A stretch of 37,521 bases of DNA from Actinomycetota bacterium. GTDB lineage: Bacteria; Actinomycetota; CADDZG01; WHSQ01. The stretch lies in the NCBI GenBank assembly GCA_013695465.1, contig JACDAL010000127.1, forward strand, positions 1 to 37,521. Direction: 5' to 3'. Position numbers and translations under genes: made by a program. A model generated the notes under the pieces. It ran no database searches. It saw only the letters and a list, made by a program, of their open reading frames with translations, and had not been told where the DNA came from. Within the stretch, counting starts at the first letter, position 1. The number at the start of each line of letters is the position of its first letter. Shown piece by piece: positions 7,543 through 15,239 of the stretch.

Positions 7543-8208
7543 CTACTTCTTGGAGGACTCGAAGTAGGGGTTGGTCCCCGATGCATGGTCGGTAACGTCG
7601 ACGACCTCTGTGATCTCCGGGACCGCCTCTTTGATCGCCACCTCGATACCCTGGCTGAGTGTGACCGTTGCCATGCCGCAGCCCTGGCAGCCTCCGCTGA
7701 GACGTAGGTAGGCTCGGCTCCCGTCCACCGACACGAGATCGGCCCGGCCCCCGTGCGCCGCGATCATGGGGTTGATGTGGGCGTGGAGTACTTCGTGCAC
7801 CCGCTGTGCGACCTCGCTCGAGAGGTCGCCGGTTGGTCCTGACTCCGCCGCAGCTCCCAGGGATGGGGATTTCCCGATGCTCAAGAGAGGCTGAGGGCGG
7901 TTCGGGTTGTCGATGACCCAACCCTCTCCCTGGGGGCCGCTCCCGTAATCGATCGACGCCCCGCGAAGCTTGTCCACGCTGTCGGCCACGATCACAACCG
8001 AGAGGTCGTCGTGATGTTGCACCAGGTCGTCAGAGGATGCGTACTCGAGCGGGTGGAGATAGAGCTCGTAGGTGTACTCCGGTCCGTTGTTCCCGATGAC
8101 CTCGACCCACAGGCCGTACGATTCGGCCCCCTCCTGTCCGGCGCGGGCCGCAACCACCATTTCGCGGGCGACTTCGGAGACGGAAACCACGTTCTCTACG
8201 ACGCTCAT
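7543..8208 (-). CDS. NfuA-type iron-sulfur cluster carrier
   Basis: A 221-residue protein with the two-domain layout of NfuA. Residues 7-105 look like an A-type (IscA/HesB) carrier domain that has lost its three cysteines; there is no Cys before residue 174. Residues 128-206 form an Nfu domain with the cluster-binding pair CQGC (174-177) in GGCQGCGMATVTLSQGIE. Members of this family pass 4Fe-4S clusters to target enzymes, especially under oxidative stress. The ATG at 8208 has no SD, but TATGAT lies six bases upstream on the minus strand, which suggests a leaderless transcript. It is divergent from the ATP-grasp gene, with 17 bp between the two starts. Confidence 0.88.
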   Translation of the reverse strand: MSVVENVVSVSEVAREMVVAARAGQEGAESYGLWVEVIGNNGPEYTYELYLHPLEYASSDDLVQHHDDLSVVIVADSVDKLRGASIDYGSGPQGEGWVIDNPNRPQPLLSIGKSPSLGAAAESGPTGDLSSEVAQRVHEVLHAHINPMIAAHGGRADLVSVDGSRAYLRLSGGCQGCGMATVTLSQGIEVAIKEAVPEITEVVDVTDHASGTNPYFESSKK

Positions 8209-8214
8209 GACGCG

Positions 8215-8220
8215 ATCATA
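8215..8220 (-). promoter_or_regulatory. Candidate -10 (TATGAT) for nfuA-like gene
   Basis: TATGAT on the minus strand ends six bases before the ATG of the nfuA-like gene, placing the expected transcription start on or next to that ATG. No convincing TTGACA-like -35 is present 17 bp further upstream, where the ATP-grasp gene is already coding. Confidence 0.45.
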
Positions 8221-8225
8221 GGCCC

Positions 8226-9449
8226 ATGGCCCGCCTTCTCCTTCTACTTCCCAGCGCGACCTACCGGGCCGCAGACTTCGTCGCTGCGGCGCGCTCCCTG
8301 GGGGCCGAGATCGTGATCGTCTCGGACCACCGTCTCGCCATCGCTCCTGCGCTTCAGGCCGAAAGCCTGGTCGTCGATTTTTCCCGTCCTCAGCGTGCCG
8401 CCGCCAGCATCGTCGCCTACTGTCGAAAGGAGCCGGTCGACGCCATCGTCCCGGTAGATGATGAGGGAGTCGTGGCGGCGGCGCTGGCGGCCTCCGAGCT
8501 GGGGCTGGCTCACAATCCGGTCGAGGCGGTGACTGCAACTAGAGACAAGGCCGCGCTGCGCAGGGCGCTGTCCTCCGGCGGCTTGGCGCAGCCATCGTTT
8601 CGCCTTGCCCGACCGACCGACGACGTTGTGGGCCTTGCCGCGGAGGTCGGCTGGCCCTGCGTGTTGAAACCGCTCTCGATGGCGGCCAGCCGGGGGGTCG
8701 TCCGGGCCGACGATGCCCGATCCGCTGCCACAGCCGCGGCCCGGGTGCGGGCGATCATCGCGGAAGCGCGGCCCGGTCCCATGGAGCCGCTGCTGATCGA
8801 GTCCTACGTCCCCGGGGCAGAGCTGGCGCTGGAGGGCCTGCTACGGGGAGGCCGGCTCGAAGTGCTGGCGTTGTTCGACAAACCCGATCCTCTCGTAGGC
8901 CCCTTCTTCGAAGAGACGATCTACGTGACGCCCTCGCGCCGCCCCACCGGGATCCAGCGACAGATCGTCAGGAGGTGCGCCGACGCCGCCGCCGCACTGG
9001 GTCTGAGCGAGGGACCTGTTCACGCAGAGGTCCGCCTCCACGACTCCGAGGTCTGGGTGATCGACATGGCCGCCCGGTCCATCGGAGGCCTGTGCTCCCG
9101 CTCACTGCACTTCGGCCGCGGCGTCTCTTTGGAGGAGCTTCTGCTGCTGCATGCGCTCGACCTGCCCATCGACGACCTCGAGCGCGTCCCCGATGCTTCG
9201 GGAGTCATGATGCTGCCCATACCCGAGCCTGGGGTGCTGGAAGAGGTGCGGGGTGTCGAGGAGGCCAGGCGGGTGCCGGGGATAGAGGGACTCGAGATCA
9301 CCGTGGCGCGCGGACGTCGACTGCTGCCGCTGCCCGAGGGTGATCGCTACCTGGGCTTCCTCTTTGCCTCCGGAGAGACACCCGGGGATGTCGAACGGGC
9401 ACTGCGGCGTGCCCAGGACGAGCTTGAGATTGTGATCAGGCCGGACTGA
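8226..9449 (+). CDS. ATP-grasp domain enzyme, unknown ligase
   Basis: A 407-residue protein of the ATP-grasp superfamily (carbamoyl-phosphate synthase/biotin carboxylase-like). An N-terminal pre-ATP-grasp Rossmann-like region (1-95) is followed by the nucleotide-binding strand WPCVLKPLSMAASRGVV (about 141-157), the adenine-contacting ESYVPGAELALEG segment, and the metal-binding end VHAEVRLHDSEVWVIDMAARSIGG. The C-terminal 100 residues resemble the lid found in amino-acid ligases of this group. Such enzymes join a carboxylate to an amine through an acyl-phosphate; the substrates here are unknown. The start codon has no visible SD and is only 17 bp from the divergent nfuA-like start. Confidence 0.85.
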   Translation: MARLLLLLPSATYRAADFVAAARSLGAEIVIVSDHRLAIAPALQAESLVVDFSRPQRAAASIVAYCRKEPVDAIVPVDDEGVVAAALAASELGLAHNPVEAVTATRDKAALRRALSSGGLAQPSFRLARPTDDVVGLAAEVGWPCVLKPLSMAASRGVVRADDARSAATAAARVRAIIAEARPGPMEPLLIESYVPGAELALEGLLRGGRLEVLALFDKPDPLVGPFFEETIYVTPSRRPTGIQRQIVRRCADAAAALGLSEGPVHAEVRLHDSEVWVIDMAARSIGGLCSRSLHFGRGVSLEELLLLHALDLPIDDLERVPDASGVMMLPIPEPGVLEEVRGVEEARRVPGIEGLEITVARGRRLLPLPEGDRYLGFLFASGETPGDVERALRRAQDELEIVIRPD

Positions 9450-9453
9450 CGAG

Positions 9454-9474
9454 GACTCAGGCTCAACCTGAGTC
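9454..9474. terminator. Bidirectional hairpin between convergent genes
   Basis: GACTCAGG (9454-9461) and CCTGAGTC (9467-9474) form a perfect 8-bp stem with a 5-nt loop. It lies between the ends of the ATP-grasp gene and the small membrane protein gene, overlapping the latter's stop. There is no T-run. Confidence 0.55.
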
Positions 9475-9600
9475 GCGGCCCCTGCGCCCGCTCGAGTCGA
9501 GCAGGTGTTCTAGCGTCTCGTAGCGGGCGTGACCTCCCGAGACCACCAGCGTGACGCAGATCACGGTGAGGGCGATCAGAACGAGTACCACTGCTAGCAT
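9463..9600 (-). CDS. Small single-pass membrane protein (45 aa)
   Basis: The protein is one long hydrophobic helix (residues 1-25) followed by a basic, polar tail with RRGRDSG at the end. It should be inserted in the cytoplasmic membrane with a short cytoplasmic C-terminus. A longer frame exists, but the ATG at 9600 follows GGGAG at seven bases and begins directly with the hydrophobic segment, so the short form is preferred. It lies convergent to the ATP-grasp gene and divergent from the methyltransferase operon. No family is recognised and no function is proposed. Confidence 0.6.
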   Translation of the reverse strand: MLAVVLVLIALTVICVTLVVSGGHARYETLEHLLDSSGRRGRDSG

Positions 9601-9785
9601 CGCAAACTCCCGGCGGTTCGGGGCGCTTTGAAGCTTCCCGGGTAGCGCCTTGGTTTCGGAATCGAAGCGTACCCCAGGAGCCACTGCGACGTACAGAGGA
9701 AACTTATGCCACAAGGTATTCGACTCAGGGGGCGACGCGGATTCAGGAGACGCGGGCTGCGCCCGGTAACGGAATGGGGGGCGAT

Positions 9786-10766
9786 ATGACAGCTTCACTG
9801 ACGGAGCGCTTGGCAGATGGCGTGGTGCTCGGAGACGGCGGCTACTTGCTCGAGCTGGAGCGGCGGGGCTACGTCCAGGCAGGACCTTTCACGCCGGAGG
9901 TGAGCCTCACCCATCCCTCGGCCCTGGCGGAGCTACATCGCGAGTTCCTGTTGGCCGGCGCCGAAGTGCTCCAGGCGCTGACCTTCTACGCCAGCCCCCA
10001 GAAGCTCGCCACGGTGGGACTGGGAGACAGGGTCTCGGACCTCAACCGAGCGGCGGTCGAGATCGCTCGTTCCGTAGCTGCCGAGGGCGACGCGCTGGTG
10101 GCGGGGAACCTGTGCCTGACCTGGGAATATGATCCTTCCGACGCGGCCAACGAAGCGCACGTGCGATCGATATTCGATCGCCAGCTCGAGGTCCAGCTCG
10201 AGGCCGGGATCGATTTCGTGGTGGCCGAGACGTTTACCTTCGTCGGCGAGGCCGAGATTGCCACCCGCTGCGCCAAGGACGCCGGGCTCGAGATCGTAAC
10301 GACGATGTCCTTCGAGAAGGACCCCCATTCCTACGAAGGCGACTCGGCGGCCGATTGCGCCCGCAAGCTGCGAGACGCAGGCGCAGACGTCGTGGGGTTG
10401 AACTGCTTGCGCGATCCTGCTCACACGCTTCCGCTGATGAAGGAGATGCGAAAGGCCGTCTCCGGCCCCCTTGCGTGCCAGCCGGTCGCCTACCGCACTC
10501 CGGACCACAACCCCGACTTCACTGGGCTGCCCGAGTTTCCGCTCGGGCTCGACCCGCTGCAGCTGGCCCGCGGGGAGATGGCGGATTTTGCGCTCGAGGC
10601 GCAAGCGATGGGGATCGAATACATCGGCTCGTGTTGCGGCTCGGTGGCGTCCCACGTCAGGGCCATGGCCGTCGCGCTTGAGAAGGTCCCCGCGGAGGTA
10701 CGTGAATGGCGCTCTGAGAGCAAGCCAATGTCAGCCTACGAATACCACCAGCACAACCGGGCATGA
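9786..10766 (+). CDS. Homocysteine S-methyltransferase, BHMT-like
   Basis: A 326-residue TIM-barrel enzyme of the homocysteine S-methyltransferase family (Pfam S-methyl_trans). The three zinc-binding cysteines of the family are present: Cys207 in GLNCLRD and Cys283-Cys284 in GSCCGS. The N-terminus has the LGDGGYLLELERRGY stretch and a FTPE motif resembling betaine-homocysteine methyltransferases. The likely reaction is transfer of a methyl group from betaine or a related methylated compound to homocysteine, giving methionine. The ATG at 9786 follows a GGGGGG run; another ATG 12 bp upstream is weaker. The stop overlaps the next gene (ATGA). The co-transcribed sarcosine oxidase-like enzyme supports a methylated-glycine pathway. 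Confidence 0.88.
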   Translation: MTASLTERLADGVVLGDGGYLLELERRGYVQAGPFTPEVSLTHPSALAELHREFLLAGAEVLQALTFYASPQKLATVGLGDRVSDLNRAAVEIARSVAAEGDALVAGNLCLTWEYDPSDAANEAHVRSIFDRQLEVQLEAGIDFVVAETFTFVGEAEIATRCAKDAGLEIVTTMSFEKDPHSYEGDSAADCARKLRDAGADVVGLNCLRDPAHTLPLMKEMRKAVSGPLACQPVAYRTPDHNPDFTGLPEFPLGLDPLQLARGEMADFALEAQAMGIEYIGSCCGSVASHVRAMAVALEKVPAEVREWRSESKPMSAYEYHQHNRA

Positions 10767-11905
10767 GAACGGACTACGAGTACATCGTCGTCGGTCTGGG
10801 CGGAATCGGCAGCGCCGCTGCGTACCGCCTGGCGCGCCGAGCGGGGTCAGACGTGTTGGGCCTGGAGCAATTCGAGCTGGGCCACGATAACGGCGCCTCC
10901 CAGGACCACTCCCGCATCGTCCGGCTCTCCTACCATGCTCCCGCCTACGTCCGCCTGGCCAAAGGCGCCTTCGCCGCGTGGCGGGATCTCGAGGAGGACT
11001 CGGGCCGTGATCTCCTCGTCACCACCGGAGGTCTCGATCTGAGCCCCGCCGGGACCGGCGAGGACCTCTCTATCTACACTTCGAGCCTCGAGGAGGAAGC
11101 GGTCCCCTTCGAGCTCATGGATGCCTACGAGGTCATGCGGCGGTGGCCCCAGTTCCGTCTCTCAGAGGATGTCACGGGCCTTTTCCAAGAAGACGCGGGG
11201 ATCGCGCCGGCGGCACTGTGCAATGCCACGCACGCCGAGTTGGCGCGCCGCCACGGCGCCACGTTGCTGGAGCGAAAGCCGGTCACCTCAATCGCCGTCT
11301 CGGATGGGGAGCTAGAGGTGGCGGCCGGCGACACTCGCTTTCGCGGCCGCAAGCTCATCGTGGCGGCCGATGCCTGGACGAACGAGGTGCTCGCCCCGCT
11401 GGGCGCGCGCCTTCCCCTGCGGGTGACTCAGGAGCAGGTCACTTATTTCCGGGCCCCGTCTGATGAATTCGGCCCCGAGCGAATGCCGGTCTGGATCTGG
11501 CTCGGCGATCCCTGTTTCTACGGCATTCCCGTCTTCGGGGAGGCCGGTATCAAGATCGGGCAGGATGTCGGGGGCGCGGAGGTCACGGCGAGATCGAGGA
11601 CCTTCGACATAGACGAAGCCGCGCTGAAAAGGGTGGCCGGCTTCGCCTCAGAGCATCTCCCCGGAGCGGCCGGGGACATCATTCGCACTAAGACCTGCCT
11701 GTACACGATGCCGCCCGATCGGGATTTCGTGCTCGACCAGGTGCCGGGAAGGCCCGGTGTATACGTGGCCCAGGGCGCGGCGCACGGGTACAAGTTCGCC
11801 GCAGTCTTCGGCAAGATCCTGGCCGAGCTCGCCGTCGACGGCCGCACCGAGCATGACCTGAGCCCTTTCGGCTTCGACCGCAAGTTCGAGCCCGCCCTGT
11901 TCTGA
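10763..11905 (+). CDS. Monomeric sarcosine oxidase / N-methyl amino acid oxidase-like
   Basis: A 380-residue FAD-dependent amine oxidase of the DAO fold. The N-terminal dinucleotide motif is GLGGIG (11-16). Cys312 in TKTCLYTMPPD matches the cysteine that covalently holds FAD in monomeric sarcosine oxidase. AAHGYKFAAVFG (339-350) matches the conserved GHGFKF region near the active site. The family oxidises N-methyl amines such as sarcosine or N-methyltryptophan to formaldehyde, amine and hydrogen peroxide. It overlaps the methyltransferase gene by 4 bp, so the two are probably made together. The exact N-methyl substrate is inferred. Confidence 0.88.
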   Translation: MRTDYEYIVVGLGGIGSAAAYRLARRAGSDVLGLEQFELGHDNGASQDHSRIVRLSYHAPAYVRLAKGAFAAWRDLEEDSGRDLLVTTGGLDLSPAGTGEDLSIYTSSLEEEAVPFELMDAYEVMRRWPQFRLSEDVTGLFQEDAGIAPAALCNATHAELARRHGATLLERKPVTSIAVSDGELEVAAGDTRFRGRKLIVAADAWTNEVLAPLGARLPLRVTQEQVTYFRAPSDEFGPERMPVWIWLGDPCFYGIPVFGEAGIKIGQDVGGAEVTARSRTFDIDEAALKRVAGFASEHLPGAAGDIIRTKTCLYTMPPDRDFVLDQVPGRPGVYVAQGAAHGYKFAAVFGKILAELAVDGRTEHDLSPFGFDRKFEPALF

Positions 11906-11930
11906 GAGCGGGTTTTCGAGCGCCCCAGAG

Positions 11931-11945
11931 TGCCCGCTTCGGGCA
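11931..11945. terminator. Small hairpin between convergent genes
   Basis: TGCCCG (11931-11936) and CGGGCA (11940-11945) pair over a 3-nt loop between the ends of the sarcosine oxidase-like gene and the DUF4235 gene. No T-run follows, so this is a weak candidate. Confidence 0.35.
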
Positions 11946-11969
11946 TCCTGAGGCCACAAACCAGAGTGG

Positions 11970-12251
11970 CTAGGCGGCGCCTGCGGTGGGGGGCTTGATG
12001 AAGTCGCGCACGGTCTGCCGAGCGGCCCCGGTTGCGGCACCGATCAGGGCGATCCAGACCGCCTTCTTGAGCGCACCGACGGCCGCATCCATCTGCGGCG
12101 GATCCTCGCGCGTCGCCAGGCGCCAAGCCGTCACGGTGACGTAGGTAGCGAGCTTGACGGCGAGGATCCCGGCGACGAGCGCACCCAAGTTCTGGGTCAT
12201 GCTCGACTTCTGGGGGATCGATCCGTCCGGTTGGCGAACGTTCTTGGGCAT
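11970..12251 (-). CDS. DUF4235-like membrane protein
   Basis: A 93-residue protein with two hydrophobic segments (about 20-42 and 63-80) separated by a short polar loop containing ATREDPPQ. This layout, the EDPP loop and the second helix followed by a basic amphipathic tail resemble actinobacterial DUF4235 proteins, whose function is not known. The ATG start follows AGGAGG at six bases, a strong SD. It is transcribed away from the TrkA_C gene end with the dispersed repeat (12306-12457) between them, so it probably has its own promoter in or beside that repeat. Confidence 0.7.
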   Translation of the reverse strand: MPKNVRQPDGSIPQKSSMTQNLGALVAGILAVKLATYVTVTAWRLATREDPPQMDAAVGALKKAVWIALIGAATGAARQTVRDFIKPPTAGAA

Positions 12252-12305
12252 AGCGAACCTCCTGGGACGTTGTCGTTGCCCAACTATGCCCGATCGAGTC
12301 GCTTG

Positions 12306-12457
12306 CTAAGCGCTCCGCACCGGAAATACGGTGCGCACCGAGGGCGTCACTGCGCCCCGATCAAAATCCCATTCCGATCTCGGCGGAGCCGTGGAACGCC
12401 GCGAGCGGGGATGCAGAGGCGCTCGAAGGCCGCCGTATTGACGGGGAGGTGCACTAA
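12306..12457 (-). repeat. Dispersed repeat with CTAA flanks, copy A
   Basis: About 142 bp is flanked on both sides by CTAA(GC), at 12306-12311 and 12454-12459. Its reverse complement aligns along most of its length with the element at 23190-23393, sharing blocks such as CTGCATCCCCGCTCGCG, GGCGCAGTGA and CCGGTGCGGAGC. Read on the minus strand it starts directly at the TAG stop of the PhoU/TrkA_C gene and ends with a hairpin CGCACCG/CGGTGCG. It lacks a 42-bp insert present in copy B. No ORF is evident. Confidence 0.8.
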
Positions 12458-13653
12458 GCCTGTGCCAGCTCACGGCGCATTCCGACCAGCTCGTCAAGCT
12501 CATCCGCGCCCTCGGCGGGCCCGATCGCGATGATGCGATCGCCTGCCTCGAGCTGGAAGGTGGCCTTCGGCCGGTAGGTCCAGCGCCGGCCGCGCTGGAT
12601 GGCGAGCACGAACATGCCGGTCTCGGTCTCGATGCGCAGCTCCTTTATGGTCTTCAGATCGGCGAGGGACGCCTCCTGGACGACGGTCTCGTAGCCGACC
12701 TCGTCCGACTCGACCAGGGCGGCGGCAATGACCGGGTGCAGCTCCTCCCCTTTCTCCACCAAGCGCGTCATCTCACGTGCGGAGTCGAAGATCATCTCGG
12801 AGGCGTGAGCGAGCCGGATCAGCCCCCGCAGGTCGTCGGGGTTGCGCGCTTCCTGGGCGCTTCTCAGGACCCAGGACTCAAGTTCGTCGTGGATGGCGTC
12901 GGAGCGCTCCTCGAGGCTCGAGACCTCGGCCGCCAGGGCGGGGTCGTTTAGCAGCAGTGCCGTATAGGCGAGGCCGACCGCCACCTCGGCCGAGTTCTTC
13001 ATCTCCACGAGCAGGTCGACCGCCCGATCGAGGTCCGAGAGAACAATCTCGGTCTCGGGCTCCCTTTCCTCCGCGGGCGGCGCGCCCATTTGCTCGCGCG
13101 CCAGCGCGACACCGTCTTCCGGCCCCTTGATGAGGAGGACGTCTCCGGCGGACACGATGTATTCGGCGCGAGGGTCGAGGTTCCACTCGCCCCCCCTGCG
13201 CACCGCGATTACCCACACCCCGACCTCCACCGGAAGCATTAACTCGCGCAGCGAGCTGCCGAGCGCGTCCGCGTGCTCGCGCGCCCTGATCCTCGAGACC
13301 ACCTCATCGGCGTACCGAAGGTCCCGGCGCAGGTCATCTACGATTCCCAGGCCCGAAGACACCACCCGGGCGATGTCCTCGGCCGCATCGGCAATGCTCT
13401 CCACCGCAGCGGCTATCTCGATCACCCCGGCCATATGCTCCGCATCCTCGGGACTGCGGGCGGCAAGGATGCTGACCTTGCGCAGCGAATGCAGGTAATC
13501 GAACATCCGCTCCTCGAGCCGGGAGACCTCTTGCGCCAACTTGACGTCGGAGAAGAAGACCGCCGCGTAGGCGAGGTCGACCATGAGCTCGGAGGTGTCC
13601 TTGATCTCCGCGAGCAAGCCCTTGACGGTTGCAGGGCGGCGAGCTGGATCCAT
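12454..13653 (-). CDS. Soluble PhoU/TrkA_C duplicated regulator of ion transport
   Basis: A 399-residue cytosolic protein made of the same unit twice: a PhoU-like helical bundle (about 1-115 and 195-310) followed by a TrkA_C (RCK_C) domain. The TrkA_C parts read LRELMLPVEVGVWVIAV...SAGDVLLIKGP and IKELRIETETGMFVLAI...EAGDRIIAIGP. TrkA_C domains bind small ligands and gate ion channels or transporters. The ATG at 13653 lies 5 bp after the MgtE-type gene stop, so both genes form one operon and this protein is probably its regulator (inference). Its TAG stop coincides with the edge of the dispersed repeat. A longer frame from 13698 would overlap the transporter gene. Confidence 0.85.
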   Translation of the reverse strand: MDPARRPATVKGLLAEIKDTSELMVDLAYAAVFFSDVKLAQEVSRLEERMFDYLHSLRKVSILAARSPEDAEHMAGVIEIAAAVESIADAAEDIARVVSSGLGIVDDLRRDLRYADEVVSRIRAREHADALGSSLRELMLPVEVGVWVIAVRRGGEWNLDPRAEYIVSAGDVLLIKGPEDGVALAREQMGAPPAEEREPETEIVLSDLDRAVDLLVEMKNSAEVAVGLAYTALLLNDPALAAEVSSLEERSDAIHDELESWVLRSAQEARNPDDLRGLIRLAHASEMIFDSAREMTRLVEKGEELHPVIAAALVESDEVGYETVVQEASLADLKTIKELRIETETGMFVLAIQRGRRWTYRPKATFQLEAGDRIIAIGPAEGADELDELVGMRRELAQA

Positions 13654-13658
13654 CCAGC

Positions 13659-15002
13659 TCAGGCTACTCCGAAGACGACGAGGGCGACAACGAGACAAAC
13701 GACTCCAAGCAGATCCATCCCGCTGGTGACGAGCGGGATCGTGTGGTTGTCGGGGTCGAAGCCGAAGCGGAAGGTGAGGATGGCCGCGTAGTAGCCGAGT
13801 ACGGCCGCCACCACCGTCGCCATGAGCCCGCCGACCATAGTGATCCCGATGAACCTCAAAACGCCGGGATAGGCGCGACCGGTGAGCTCGGCGATACCGA
13901 GGGACGTGACCCCGCTGAGGGCGTAAACGGTGAGGCCCAGGCTGAGGACGATCACCCCGTCTAGCAGGGCCGGGGCCTCCGGCCTAGCGGAGGGCGACAC
14001 CGCTCCCAGGTGAAGCTTCGAGCCGAGCCTCGCCGCCAGGATCCCGCCAAGGGCGCCGGTGATCTCGAGGAAGCCGGGCAGAATGATCCAAAAAGCGGGA
14101 AACGGCAGGAAGACGGCGTCGGTGCGCGTCTGCACAACGGTTCCGGCAAGAACGTCGAGCACTATTGCAATCACCAGGATGGGAAAGCTCTCGCGCACGA
14201 TGCGGCGGGCAATGAGACTGAGGGTCGTCCACCCCCGGTACAACGCCGCCACGCCGGCAACCGCCGCCAGGCCCCCCATGACCGGGGTCACGATCCTGAA
14301 TCCCACCAGATAGGAGGCCAGGAGGATCGAGGGAAGGGTGATGACGTCTCCCATGGCGGTGATGAGCGGAGCGCCCACTGAGTCCAGGTCCCAGTCACGG
14401 CGGAACGAGGTCACCGATAGATAGATCGTTACCGCCAGGACGATCGCCGACGACAGCAGGCCCCCCAGCAGCGCCACCACGATCAGGTCCCACAGGGGCA
14501 CCGTGTCGATTCCGAGCAGGCCCGCGATGCCGCGCCCCAACAACCCCATGGTCACCGAGGTTGCTACGGTCAGAAGCGTCGCCGCCTCGATGTTCTGATT
14601 GAGGAGGCCTCCCCGAGCGCGGGACACCTCGAAGAGGCCCGAGTGAATCGATGTCCCCAGCCTCGCAGCCAGCGCTCCGAAGATGTTTCCCCGCATCCCG
14701 ACCGACACTGGAATCAGAACCAGGAGCCCGGGAATCTGCTCGATGCGATCGCCCATGCCGGCCAGGGTGAGTCCGGCTATCAGAGAGGTCATGCCCGCGA
14801 TACACACCGCGATGAAGCCCTGTCGGATCGTCACGCGCTCGGAGGCAAAGTAGTCCCGCACCTGACGTGCTGGGTCGGCCACGCGCCGGGCCGTTCCGCG
14901 CACCGCACGGGCGGGCGGCCCCAGTACTGCGCGTGCCACCAAACCAAGCCACTGTAGTGGCGCGGGCATAGGCTTGCGGGGGGATCTGAGTCGTCTGCTC
15001 AT
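13659..15002 (-). CDS. MgtE-type divalent cation transporter with two membrane domains
   Basis: A 447-residue membrane protein with the MgtE membrane domain (PF01769) present twice in tandem. The pore-type motif appears as PVSVGMRGNIFGALAARLG (98-116) in the first half and PGFLEITGALGGILAARLG in the second. The end-of-domain motif appears as APLITAMGDVITLP and IPLVTSGMDLLG. The cytosolic N-domain and CBS pair of ordinary MgtE are absent; only about 60 basic N-terminal residues precede helix 1. The layout is like eukaryotic SLC41 transporters. Mg2+ or another divalent cation is the expected substrate. The ATG at 15002 lacks an SD. Confidence 0.85.
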   Translation of the reverse strand: MSRRLRSPRKPMPAPLQWLGLVARAVLGPPARAVRGTARRVADPARQVRDYFASERVTIRQGFIAVCIAGMTSLIAGLTLAGMGDRIEQIPGLLVLIPVSVGMRGNIFGALAARLGTSIHSGLFEVSRARGGLLNQNIEAATLLTVATSVTMGLLGRGIAGLLGIDTVPLWDLIVVALLGGLLSSAIVLAVTIYLSVTSFRRDWDLDSVGAPLITAMGDVITLPSILLASYLVGFRIVTPVMGGLAAVAGVAALYRGWTTLSLIARRIVRESFPILVIAIVLDVLAGTVVQTRTDAVFLPFPAFWIILPGFLEITGALGGILAARLGSKLHLGAVSPSARPEAPALLDGVIVLSLGLTVYALSGVTSLGIAELTGRAYPGVLRFIGITMVGGLMATVVAAVLGYYAAILTFRFGFDPDNHTIPLVTSGMDLLGVVCLVVALVVFGVA

Positions 15003-15020
15003 GAATTGGGAAGAAGAATG

Positions 15021-15081
15021 CCAGCGATCCGCTGAGGATCGCGAGAATAGCCAGCGATCCGCTGGAGGATCGCGAGAATAG
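15021..15081 (-). repeat. Tandem 30/31-bp direct repeat in the transporter leader
   Basis: Two near-identical units, 15021-15050 and 15051-15081, differ by one G. Each contains GCGATCC and GGATCGC, which can pair, and CCAGC/GCTGG, an alternative pairing. On the minus strand each also contains TATTCT, a TAnnnT-type -10 hexamer, and CATTCT follows at 15015-15020. The repeat lies 19 bp upstream of the transporter ATG. It may be a duplicated promoter/operator or a leader RNA element. Confidence 0.8.
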
Positions 15082-15125
15082 AGATCGAGACCGTCTTCGG
15101 CAAACCCGTCCGAGGGCGCCCAAAC

Positions 15126-15221
15126 CGGAAGCGCCCCTTTCTACGAATAGATAGCGAGGGGCGGAACGAGTGCTCCCCCTCATCCGTCTAACACGGATGA
15201 GGCGGCGTGGGGGCCGCCCAA
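15126..15221 (+). promoter_or_regulatory. Three-hairpin leader of the zinc-ribbon gene
   Basis: Three inverted repeats follow each other upstream of the SD. CGCCCCT pairs with AGGGGCG (about 15132-15164). CCTCATCCGT and ACGGATGAGG form a perfect 10-bp stem with a 5-nt loop (about 15179-15203). GGCGGC pairs with GCCGCC over six bases (about 15203-15220), ending a few bases before AGGAGAGGAG. The set could be an operator array or a structured 5' leader that controls ribosome access. It matches no riboswitch I know. Confidence 0.5.
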
Positions 15222-15239
15222 AAAGGAGAGGAGTCACCC

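Noticed and set aside
9601-9785. SAM- or SAH-type riboswitch before the homocysteine methyltransferase
   Set aside because: No SAM-I, SAM-IV or SAH consensus blocks are visible; only a weak GGCGCT/AGCGCC stem.
15021-15081. CRISPR-like array
   Set aside because: Only two directly adjoining units without spacers and no cas genes nearby.
15003-15239. M-box Mg2+ riboswitch before the MgtE-type gene
   Set aside because: The conserved M-box blocks are not found on the minus strand; only the tandem repeat and unrelated hairpins are present.
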